Assembly (NCBI GenBank): GCA_000708835.1
Contig: DF236950.1
Span: 36,075-100,074, forward strand
Reading direction: 5' to 3'
Length of the DNA: 64,000 nucleotides
Origin: Klebsormidium nitens
Taxonomy: Eukaryota > Streptophyta > Klebsormidiophyceae > Klebsormidiales > Klebsormidiaceae
Positions 45,701 through 56,528 of this stretch are shown in pieces. Each line of letters opens with the position of its first letter. Within the stretch, counting starts at the first letter, position 1. A program made the position numbers and the translations under genes. The notes beneath the pieces were generated by a model. It saw only the letters and a list, made by a program, of their open reading frames with translations, was not told the DNA's origin and did not search any database.

Positions 45701-48700
45701 AAAGTCCGTGATGATCGAACTTCGTATTTGCACAGCGTTGAAATATCTGGTATACGAACGGTACGGTTGTCGAGGTCCAGCATTAAGTGCAACGAAAGCG
45801 TCGTGGTGGAAGATCTGAAAGGAAGCGGCTGCGCAGTGGGGACAAGCTCTCTGGCTTTCATGGCGGATGGGAGCGAGGCATCAACTTGACAACCACTAGA
45901 GCTGAGTGCACCCCAAATTGAGCGACAACAACGTGGAAAAGGCAAAGAGCAGCACTTGTTGAGCATGAGGTCTGCGGCGGTCATGGTGGGGCGCCCCCGA
46001 ATTGGCGACGACTGCCGAAAAGCGGTCCTGGTTTCTTTCTCGTCGTCCTTTCTCTCTCCTTGCACATCGTTTGCTCACACCCACGCCTGGCATCGCAGAG
46101 GGACAGTTTGTTCGGTAGGCTGAACTTCGACGCCTCCTTGTCTGCAGGGGAGCGTGGCCGGTCCGGCCAGTATACACGAGCAGAGCAACGGACACAACCC
46201 GCAGCGGTACCAGCGGCTAGAGCCTGCAGCGGGGGAAAGCAGTGAGGGTCGTCCTGAAGAGTCGCAGGTGCGCAGATCAACTGGTACCAACAGGCCCGTT
46301 GAAGATTACGCTCCTCCTTGTCCTGCCAACCATTTTAATCAGGTTACGATGCGCCTCATTGGGAGCGGGCACAGCTCTATCAGCGCCTCGAAGACTCCAC
46401 CCGTCAGGGAACAGTTGCTTCTAAGCCACCCACGGGAGGTCGTACTATTTTCCAACCAGCGTTCTTGCAACAAAGCCACTCGTCAACAGGCTCTTTCTTC
46501 GTACTAATATACAAGCGTCGGCCGTCGTGTCCGCCGCTCGCAGGTGCTGATTTCGACGCTGACCTCTGCAGGGCCCCGTTCTGGTACGCGAGCCGACCTT
46601 GAGCGCGTTTCTGGTATCGGAGATTCTGTCCCCGTCCCCGGTAGTTGTGGAGCTTGATCCGCCGCAGGCCCCCGTTAAGTTCGTACAGGTCTTCCGGAAG
46701 ATTTGGGTTTTCGCAGTCATGCTGCTGCTCATTTACGAGGTGAGCCGGATGCGCACTGTCTCGTACTGGCGCCCCTCCCCGTTCTAAATTGCCCTGCGTC
46801 CACTGTTGCAACAAAGTAAGGATTAGGAAGACGGTTCGTTGAGTGAAGCTTAGAGATTGCTGTCATGTCTGACGTGTCCCTCCTCCGCAAACTCAATCCG
46901 GGTGGCTAGAAGTGTGGCTTTGTCAGATTTCCACGTCACTAAGCATGATAACGTCGCAAGCCAATCGGTACATATCGCGGGTAAACGTCCGGTGCGAACG
47001 TCTCTTGAGAGCGCACTGCGCCCCGCGCATCAACTCCTAGGGTTCCTGAACGCCGCTATACTTCTGCTGCCGTGCTTTTCGCGCATTGAGTTCATCTTCT
47101 GTGATTCTCGTCAACTCTGCTGCCTGCTGAGCTCAGCAAAGATGCAATGTCTTGATTGAGCAGAGCAAGCCTACCAGAGAAAGAGGGAGCGAGGCCTCGA
47201 CAACTCCCGCTGTGTGCCCGCGCTGGACCCCCGAACACACGCCTTTCTAGTTGTCCTCTGACGGCCCTGCTCGGCACCGCTGCTTTTCCAGGTGACTTTG
47301 AGCATCTTCCCCGGCTTCCTGGCAGAGGACGTGCACTCGGCGGCCCTGGGTGATTGGTACCCCGTCCTGCTGGTACGAACCGGCAACTGACGCCCGGCTT
47401 GAGCAATCTGTCGTCTCCAGTAGTGGCTCGCGGCTTGCTATGCGACAGGAGCGGCGCGGAGGCTCCGTACCAAAATCTTCAAAACGGAGGGAGATGGTCG
47501 TAAAGGGTGCCTAGTACTTGTCAGTTTGGCCCTGTGACCCCCGCCCGTTTTGGCTGTTTAAGGGGCTGCGGAAGGCAGTAGGACCGGTATCCGCGAGTAT
47601 GACGGTTCGATTGACTCTTTGTGAATGCTTTGCAGATCACGGCGTATAACCTGGGCGACTTGGCTGGGAAGATGGCGCCCCTGGTCTTCGTTCTCCGAAA
47701 CGACACTGTCATCGTGGTAAGTGCAAATTGTTTTCAGGCATAGCCCAGGGTTTTCCGTTTTCATCCGGGGGATGAAGCCGGATCGAGCCAAATCTCGCGC
47801 TTTTCGCATTTTTGCTGATATTTTAAAGGACATTGCAGAGACGGAGAGAAACAAAGGAGAACGCGTATATTATAAGTCTAAGCAGCAGTTCGTAGATGAG
47901 CCGGGGCCTTCTGTGGGCTCATCATGCAAAGCTTCCAGAGCGAACGAAGATTATGTACGTTTGTGTCCTTCCGCAAAACGGACGCTTTGAATAAACATTC
48001 GCGCTCTCGAAGAGGTGCAGCGCAGCCGTCGATTGTCTGATTGTCTGATGGTTTTGCAAGGGTTCGGTCGGCCTAGCAAAGGTCCCTTCAGTGATCCGCA
48101 TAGATTGTTTCCAAACCACCTCCGGTCACAAGAGCATCTTGGAAACTACCGTCTGTTACCCTTCGGCATTGGACGTCGGGTGTTCTAGACACGGGGTAGC
48201 ATCCGACTGCTACTGTCGCCCGGCAAGTCATGTCAGACCTAACCAATATCCGAATGCTACGTGTCTGCGTTTCGTGTGCTTACTCCATCCTTGCTTCTGC
48301 ACAGGCAAGCGTGCTTCTGCGCGTCCTGTTCTTCCCGGCCTTCTTCGTGTGTGTCTGGGGGCCGGCGGCGATGCGCAGCGAGTGGATCGTCTTCTCCCTC
48401 ACGCTCGCGCTCGGGGTGACCAACGGCTACTTCACAAGGTGCAGCGCGCTCTTCCTTCCGGGCGTTTTGTTTTTTCCTCTCGTGTCGGGTAAACTTTTAT
48501 CGGTGTCCATGTGTAGCACCGAAGTACATCACATGATCTGCAGTCAAGCTGGAAGATGGAAAGCAGGCTCTGATCGCTCTTCCGGACAAGCCAGCAGCCT
48601 GTTTGCAAACACGACCACACGCACTCTGTCAATGCCTTCAAGGGCCTCGTTGCCCAGCAAAGGCTTTCCTTCGGTTTCCGAGCGAATATTAAACCTCATG

Positions 48701-48850
48701 ATCCGTGATATGCACCGCAGTGTGTTGATGATGCTGGCGCCCAAGCGGGTGGACCCGCACGAGGCAGAAACCGCGGGGACCATCATGGTGCTGTTCCTGG
48801 TGACAGGCCTGGCGGCGGGGGCAATCTCGGGCTGGCTCTGGCTGCTTTAA
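42767..48850 (+). CDS. ENT: equilibrative nucleoside transporter, copy B
   Basis: Twelve exons: 42767-42811, 43264-43379, 43731-43860, 44173-44287, 45015-45124, 45457-45642, 46148-46267, 46572-46739, 47292-47372, 47636-47716, 48305-48438, 48721-48850, giving 471 residues. Typical ENT text includes YNVAYIIFFAMGAGFLFPWN, RSFSLAYMLP, IVPLIDIAVIRNGTG, SLFGVAGELPEKFTQ, DWYPVLL and GVTNGYFTR, with a final helix ending SGWLWLL. The PWN motif is intact. Exon lengths 116, 130, 115, 110, 81, 81, 134 and 130 are identical to copy A; only the N-terminal exon and the three hydrophilic-loop exons differ. The loop exon 46148-46267 (SNGHNPQRYQRLEPAAGESS) is extra-long here and phase 0 on both sides, so it can be skipped. 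The start was chosen because MTLELLNHDKPPDDK parallels the copy A N terminus. Confidence 0.93.
44615..44686. repeat. 36-bp tandem duplication in an intron
   Basis: Two imperfect 36-base units beginning CACATCGAGCAAA (44615-44650 and 44651-44686) lie in intron 4 of transporter B. The splice sites are not involved. Confidence 0.7.
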
Positions 48851-50677
48851 TAGCCCCCCCCGAACAAGTGATTCAACAAAGGGTAACCATTTGACTTCCT
48901 CATTTGTCAGTACACCGTTAGACTCAATCGCTCGGCAGTGTATAGTAGGTAGGATAGGTCAGACGGACAGGCGGAGGCGTTCCTCCGAGGACTGTAATTG
49001 ACGAGGATTGGAGCGAAGATGTGTTCGCCTTCGAAAAGATCAGCGCTTTTGCTTTAAATGAATGAAGCAGCCCACAGGTTAGCAACGGAAGCCGCCCCGT
49101 TTCCGTGAGTCGATCAATGTTCGACCAATCAAGCAACAAGGCCCCAGCTCACCATTCAGACAGCAGAAAGGTCATGCGGACATTGAGAATTTGATTGGAC
49201 TCGCCACGAATTGGAAATGTTTAAACTAGTGAGAATTGGCTACGGTACCAGTCTTGCAGCAAATCTCCTGCCACCTCGTGGTGCCATGGCGCGTGCTGTG
49301 AAGAAGTGCGACACTAGAATGTTGACATCTAACCGTTTCAAATTGAAGTGGGTCACTCGTATACAAGGCGCCTAACGCTTGCGATGAGTGAATGTTTCGG
49401 CAATGAATCGCAAATTGTCCGGTACCGCGCTCTGTGTACAGTTGCACGCCAGTCTGATGCATGCCTATGATAGAGTAACATCATGCATGCGACTGATCGA
49501 GTCATGCAACGCCGGATATATCGCGGATTGCTCATTCTCGCACATGGTTACGTTGCAGCTAGTGACCGCCGTCATCTATATAAGACCATACTAGTGTACG
49601 TGATATTGCGATTGGGACGTACTACATACCTACATATTACTGGTTGGTAATCATTTATTGGATCTGTCGTGCCTGGCATGAGCTAGATAATCATTTGTTT
49701 ATGCATGCAATAGCCTTAACAAGCTAGCTATCATGCAACCGTTCTAGCTAGCTCGATCCGACCGGCTGCTTCTTAAGTATTTCGATCAAACATTTGCAAG
49801 TTGACAATGGCAAAAGTGAAATCCGTCATGCATGTATAGCATGGCATGCACCGAGGATGCAGATTACTAACTCATGATCTCTATGATATAACATATAGCG
49901 AGTCTAGCTAGGAGGCCTCGGGCAGCCAGCGTCCAGTGACGCGCACGCGACCACCGGCCTGGCATGTTCAATACCTGGCAGAATTCTGTCAGTGTCAGCC
50001 CGGCGGGCCACAGAATAGTCGATCTGGCAGGCTACATCCAGGCCACATGTGCCGCGCCAGTACGTCGTCTCAAAACGAAGATTTTGCACACATGCCAGGA
50101 GGGCCAAGCACCAAAATTATCCTGTTCATGTGCCGGAACACCGCAACCACAACTTAATGGTGTTGCATACTGTGCTGGCTGCTGTCCAAGGTCGTTACGA
50201 TTTGCGAACGCTTATGCGACGTCGTGAGTCTCTCTACTCCCCCTCCGTTCAGTCTACTCTGCAGCTACTTCAATGTACGCTCCTGTCTTGCTATGGTTCG
50301 CCGCCGTGCCTGCTATGATTGATCGAAAATTCTCGTTGTAGCTACTTCAATTGCACTAAAACGGAATAAGGAACTACTGAACTACCTGCGCTGACAATCA
50401 ATCTCGCTCCAACCAACTTGGTCGAACCAACTTGGTCTTTAAAAGCAGGGCTTGCCGCTGGGGCGCGCTTTTAAGAACCTCAAATCACCGTTTTGACTCC
50501 AAATAATAGCAGTGCCGTTTATAGCAATCCACCAAATCCATACCTTCGTCTCAGATCGAAATATAAAGCGTTCAAACACAACCCGAGTACGCTCACGTCG
50601 GATGCTCCCAATATGGCAAACCCGCCTGGCTCTGGCTGGCCTTCAAGCGAGCGCTTATTTGCTGACGTGGTCACGCT
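48851..50677. other. intergenic, between convergent gene ends
   Basis: AT-rich spacer between transporter B (+) and myo-inositol oxygenase (-), with many TGCATGC words and short frames. No RNA gene, exon-like block or mobile element was recognised. Confidence 0.55.
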
Positions 50678-53600
50678 CTACCACTTCAGCACCGCTGGGA
50701 AGTACTGCAGAATATAGGCGACAACGTCTTAGTTCAAACTGGTAGTGAGTCCCGCTGAGATAAGCCTAATTTTGAGAGCTTCGCACATTACCGAAAGCTT
50801 TCCTAAGCTCTAATCATTTTACAAAAGTCGTTCCGCTTCAAACTGAACGGAGCCGGAAGGCGGAAGACACGTGCGCTAGCAAGGTGGACTGACCAAAAGC
50901 GCAGATATCGACGACTCATGCAGCCTCAGAACCTCAGCGCGTTTTGCGCTTACCTTGTTGATGAGCCCCATGTAGTACGGCTTCAACTCCGCCACGTCAA
51001 CCCGGGTCTTGCTCTTACTGTACAAGTCGAACTTGCTGCAGGAGCAAACAAGATATGGACACGTGTCAGGCGTGGCACAATTGTACCCTCCAAGCAAATG
51101 AAAGAGTTCAATGCACAATACAATACTGCTATTTGTGCCAATGAAACCACGTAAGGCCCACTTGTGTCATATTTTCTCGTATTTGAGCCGACTCAGACTC
51201 GCGATGGTCACTTGGAAGCATGGAAAGCATGGAGGCTCGCAGGTTGTTGACGACATCGACTGGCACGATTGAAATGCACTGCGGTCAAGCCAGGACGTAC
51301 TGAATGCTGCATGCGCTGCCGAGGATGGGGGGGTCGATCTGAATTGAAAGAGCTCGTTCAGACATATCTGATCTGTCGAATAATTCAAGGTTCAGATGTG
51401 AGATGCAGGTTCGCGGGTCACTCACTTGAACCGTTTGAGCCACGTCAGCATTTCGCGGTCGTGGTCGTTGAGGAGGTGCTGGTACGCGTTCTCGCGATGG
51501 AGGGCTGCCAACAAGGAACGCAACTCAATGCGTCAGCATAAGGGAACAACCCAACATGGTCAACGGCAGCTGCTGTATAGGAACTTGTGAGAGCTCCAGC
51601 AACAGTATGGGCGTGCCAAAACGGCGATGCGAACATCTACCAGAAGAACATGAACTTGCGAACGGACTTGAACGGGTTGACGGGAAGTTAGAAGCAGAAT
51701 CAAAGTCATGAAGCAAAGAGAACCGATGTAAATTTCAGAACCAGAATCCAAAGCTGTCAAGCCTTATTAAGAAATTGTGTTCATCACTACGAGCTCCGTT
51801 CAAAGTTGGTGATTGAGACAAGACGTCAACACATTTGAGGTCCGCCATCAGAATGTCACTCCACCGTGGAGCAAAAACGGAGCCTGCCTCACCATAGAAG
51901 GAATGGTAGCGGATGATGAAGAAGGCCTGGGGCGGCAGCGTGCAGCCGTTCAGCTTCATCACCTGGGGAACAACGCCACCGCAGTCAGTGACATTCTCTC
52001 ACATGACCGTTGCTTGTTTGCACCTACTGTGTTCTGCACCGTTTTGATGAAGGAGATGCTAACAAAGCGCCAGATTTCTACTGCGGCTCAAACGGCCAAT
52101 GCTAACTCAGCCCGACAGCCCACGTTGTCAATTGGGAGCTCGAAAATGCTTGAAGCTGTGCTCGCTTCATCGAAATCATCCCGGAGCTCGAAGACATGCA
52201 GAGGATTTCTCAACATTGGAAGTGTTTCGGAAGTTCGGCATCGAGGTCTAGAGAGACTTCGAAGCTGCCGGGTATGACACTCAGCAATCAATTCGCTACT
52301 TCCCTGCGAAACACCAACAAAACCGGGCCAGCTTACCCGGTCGTCGAGCCAACTGAACAACATGAAGTCAGATCGAGCAGCTGCCAAGCCCTCGAAGCAA
52401 CAGAAGCAAACGTAGCACAGGTATCTGACAAGCCTCGTGAGCAGAGCTGTGCAGACTCCCTCGCCCGCGCCTCACCTGGTACATGTACTCGTCGTGCCCC
52501 CACGACATGTGCACCTTGTCCAGCCCACACCCCGGCTCGTACAGCCCCGCCTCGCTGCTCATTCGCTCGTCCTGGCTGTCCGGGTTGTCCGCAAAGAAGT
52601 GACTGTGCACGATGCACGGCGCGTGCTTGCAGCCGACGGGGAAGGTATCGCCGACCACGGCCCACTGCGGCTCGTTCCCGTAGCGCGGGTGCGACAGGAT
52701 CTTGCCCAGGTCGTGGATCAGGCCAACCAGGTGGAACCACTCGTCGTCCGGAAACTCCCTGCACACCGGATCAGGACCCGGCTCTGATTAGATAGCTATT
52801 GTTGACGGCATAGATTTGATGAGGAGAAGGGCTTCTCCTGCTCAGTCTGTGAAGATGTTTGGATCGCAGGGCTCTCAGAGATTGAGGGCTGGGAGACCTT
52901 TGCAATCGTCCGACGCATCAGCGTCTATCTTTCCCGTAGAAGGGAAGGGTGCCTGCTTGATGTCTGATCATAGGGTCAGGTTAGCTCGTTTCTGCAAGTC
53001 CAAGCTGAACGTCCAGATCGAAAAAGTCACACATGCGTACGGCCCCTGTTGTCACACGGCTCAGGCTGGACCGACCGTAGTAGGGGAGAGGTCTCTAACG
53101 TGCTGGAAGTGGGTACTGCTTATCCAAACGGAGACTTCTTTTCACAGAAGTCCCTGGGACATACCATGCAATTGTGCTTCAGTTCTAGCCGCCAATAGAA
53201 TTTGACTCAGCCAGTAAAACAACGCAATCGCAAAATGAGGTGCGCACCTCCTGATGGCCTCAGCGGTCTGCAGCAGGTGCTCAATCTGTGGCTCGTCCAG
53301 GTCCGGGTCGCTCTCATCCACCATGCCATTTAGCAGTTCACAGGCGTCCCATACAGTCATGCTGCCGTTCTGCAGCTTGGTGTACTTCTCTTCCTGCCGC
53401 AACACCTGCAGCCGGCGTACTTGCCCAGTCAGGCAAGGGGATGCCACAGTGCTGAAAATGGCTTGACTCCACTCTTACTACAATCTTTCAGAGCAGAGGG
53501 TCCAAGTGCCGCATTAGGATCGTTGGATTCGTTGATGGTGGGTATTCAAGCATGCTGCAGACAGACCAAGACAGAGATGGAGCATCCTAATAAAAGGATT

Positions 53601-54653
53601 TTCAAGCATGCTGCCCACAGACCAAGACAGAGATGGAGCATCATGTTAAAAGTAGAAGACGGGGTCATCAACTCTGCTGGTGATGTGTGCTTCAAAGCAG
53701 CATTTGAGAAGGGTAATTGTCTCTTACAAAGTCATACGTCTGGTTGACATGGTTCAATCGGTAGGTCTCCATCACCGTGTTGTAACGTACGTTGTGAGCA
53801 TTATAATCCCTGTGCAAAAGAAAGCTGATTTCAGTACCTGCTGCATGGACCTTTGTTTTGAACCTTCTCATGTGAGACTATCACCAGATGATTAGATGGT
53901 CGATCATCCACTTGAAACTCATGATCAGCAGTGGGAGAACCCCAAGGTGCTGCCTCCACAAGAACAGTATGAAAGCATCTTCAATGTTGGTTCTGCGGGG
54001 GGTTGGATCATGGAGTTTTCCAAGACCATGCACGAGCAATAGTATTGTGCAGTCATTTGTCCTGTCTAGGGCAAACGAAGGGTTTCTTGCCAGAATGTAA
54101 CTCTTTGACCAGAAACAAGCAGGAACCCTTTGTCATTTGCTAGCACAGGGCTTAAGGCCTGTCTCAGTCCCTCTGAAGTGGAGCGCAAATGGCCATGCAC
54201 GATGATCCAAGAAGAAGGTACTATACTCCAGAAAGATCTGGCTTTCCTCAAGCTAAGACAATCATTGATCCGATGTGCAACCATGCCCCCAAGTACCATT
54301 TCCACCACCTCAGTAAGCACACTGTGCGGTGAACCAGTCACTTTGACCAGCATTCCATCTCAGGATGACGTATCAAGCCACTCTGCCAAGTGGCAAACCG
54401 GGGGCAAACCTTACCTGAAGGACTGGCCGAATGCATTGGTGTCAAACTTGAGCAGTGCATTTGCCAGGACTGGCTCTGCCAATTGAGCGAGACTGCAGCG
54501 TGCAGCCTCCTCTTGCAGCCTTTCAATCTCTTTCAACTCCGCCAATGACGGCCGAGGAGACCGCCTCAACTCATCTGCGCAGGATGTGCTTCCCCCTGGC
54601 GTGGAAGGGGACGGAGGAACCTCCAGCATGGGGACTAGCACGCCGACCGACAT
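50678..54653 (-). CDS. MIOX: myo-inositol oxygenase
   Basis: Eight minus-strand exons: 54653-54415, 53809-53728, 53405-53248, 52758-52476, 51962-51893, 51504-51426, 51035-50954, 50704-50678, giving 339 residues. The enzyme opens the myo-inositol ring with O2 to give D-glucuronate, feeding UDP-glucuronate for cell-wall sugars, and in some lineages ascorbate. It is cytosolic. All six di-iron ligands are present with the spacing of mammalian MIOX: H150 (EPQIEH), H175 and D176 (GLIHDLGK), H248 (MSWGHDEY), H274 (RYHSFY), D307 (NKFDLYSKSK). The last exon is only 27 bases and encodes YFPAVLKW, the usual family end. The N-terminal about 75 residues are a Ser/Pro/Glu-rich extension longer than in animals. 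The ATG used follows a possible acceptor (CTGATCAG), so a 5' exon further upstream is possible. Confidence 0.95.
53545..53651. repeat. 56-bp tandem duplication in an intron
   Basis: Two units beginning TTCAAGCATGCTGC (53545-53600 and 53601 to about 53651) share about 50 bases with few changes. They lie in intron 2 of the myo-inositol oxygenase gene. Confidence 0.8.
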
Positions 54654-56528
54654 CTTCAACCTCTGATCAGACTCCAAGCGGTGCAGAAAGTTCTGCGAGC
54701 AAGATGGAAGCGTGGCAGGACAATGTGGTTGGTATCTGGGCGTGCAATAGACAAGTAAGGTAAATGCCAATCAATTGGAGGGACTGGCTTCAAAGCGCTG
54801 CCCTGACTGCTGCCAGGCTTGAAGGGGAAGGGAGAATGCAGGAGGCGAGAGCCGCCCGAACCAGGCCCGCGAAGGGAAGCTAGCGTCCTACGATCAACTT
54901 TCTTTTGCTGAAACCAGCTGCTTGGCGCCAACGGTCCAAACGACCGTTTGAGGGGAGCGGAGCGCGATGACACACTGCGTTGATGCTTGAGCCTAGAACC
55001 CTAGAAATTGCGCGCACTCAGTGCATGATGATAGGTTTAAACTTTACTGACTCGAGGCATCGTTCCAACCTACCGTACCTACCGTACTTCACTCGAGATC
55101 AAGTGACTCAACACATGACTGTCTTGAAGAAAGGTTACGGTACTGTACACCCCTAACACTGTGCGCACAAAAGCTGGCCGTTGGATGTTGCCTGAGAGCT
55201 GCCATGGACGGTGCTAGGAGCTCGACGTAGGATCGTGTTGCTGACAATGCTGTGCTTCTGCCCACGTGGTCAGTGAATCTGGATCCGAAGAAATGCTCGC
55301 GCGCAACCGCCTTGTCGTGTAGCTTCGCAACTTGATGGCCGTGGGATGGGCTTTCATAGAAATCTGACTTTGATCGGATGGCAAACATCCAAGCGCTCCC
55401 CCAAAAAGTTTCATCGACGATCAGAAAAGCTTATGTAAAAGTCCTGGTTACCCTGGCCCTCGATCCAGGGGGTAAAGTTTAAACCACCATCATGGTTCAA
55501 TCATCGTCGGATATGGCGGTTTGCGCCCCGGGCTCCGAGCCAGGCAGTACAGATCTCGAGCAGGTCGTCGGAATCACCGGTGCAATGTGCATGCATTGAC
55601 TGTTTGCAACACGCACGTTGTTGCAACCGGCTGATAGCTTCCTGGCCCAGAAAGTTCTTCCCGATCAATAGAAACATGTACCGACCAGGTCCAGCCAGGT
55701 TGTAACTTTTGGATCGTCCGATGAACGAGAATCGGCGAATCGAAGAAGCCGGTATGCTGTCCCACTCCGCCCTTATTTCTCCCGGTGTCCATTGCGAGCA
55801 TGCCTTGCCCGGGTCTGTGCCATGACCGAGGACTACGGACCCGGGGGCCGGGGGCGTTTTCAACTCCACCGCATTTTCCGCGCCTCAAGTGCTAAATTTG
55901 GTCAAAAGGCTCCGATCACAGGTCTACCGCGGAGACTTGAAGTTGAGTCTGGCATCACTGCACTGTGTACATAGGTACCGCCGACCGGTACTACAGCCTA
56001 CGGGGCAAGCTGGCAACTTTCTTCCTCGGAAGGACGGAAAGTCCGGCCGTTTGCAGGCTGGCCGCTCCGGACCCAGCATGCAGCCCCATATCATGGGGCC
56101 CATGTTTAGGAACAATCCGCTCAGGCCCAGGGCCACGGTCCTACACCAAGTTGCGATCTGCCCCTCCGGAAAGGCCGGTAGGACTAGCTAGTAGCTACCC
56201 AAGCAGAAGCCTGACCGTTCTTGCGTTGCTGGCTGGCAATGCCCCGCCCTTGTCGCGCACATGCCTCGGATGAAGCATGCACTGCAGTGAATCTAGAAGG
56301 GGCAAGAGGGCAGCATTGTTGGAAGTCTTGAAGCGAGAGCCGACGAACTAAGTTGCCAACGGAGCCGCCATACTTCAAAGTTAGACATCGTAGTGCAGGA
56401 CAAGCGTATCTTCCATTCTTCCGCTCATTTGCAAAGGACCACTGGTGGACAACCGGGAGCAGCTGGATTGAGTACTGTGAGCGATCCGCGTCGACGCCAA
56501 AGAATGTCCAGCGCCGCCAGGGAATGCC
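54654..56528. promoter_or_regulatory. spacer between divergent MIOX and BTB genes
   Basis: This holds the promoters of myo-inositol oxygenase (-) and the BTB-BACK gene (+). A minus-strand frame from 54973 (SAPLKRSFGPLAPSSWFQQ) could be an upstream MIOX exon, but no clear donor joins it. GTAC-rich words (CTACCGTACCTACCGTAC) occur near 55.07 kb and again near 55.14 kb, as in the transporter spacer. Minus-strand frames at 55.5-55.9 kb have no recognisable features. Confidence 0.45.

Noticed and set aside
48230-48850. 206-codon frame read through transporter B intron 11
   Set aside because: It merges two exons with the intron; splice sites at 48438/48721 and the matching phase in copy A show it is spliced.
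54656-54973. Minus-strand frame upstream of MIOX as a first exon
   Set aside because: Plausible transit-like text but no convincing donor joins it in frame; left as a possibility only.
55501-55888. Two overlapping minus-strand frames of 104 and 122 codons
   Set aside because: No recognisable domain and no splice-linked partner.
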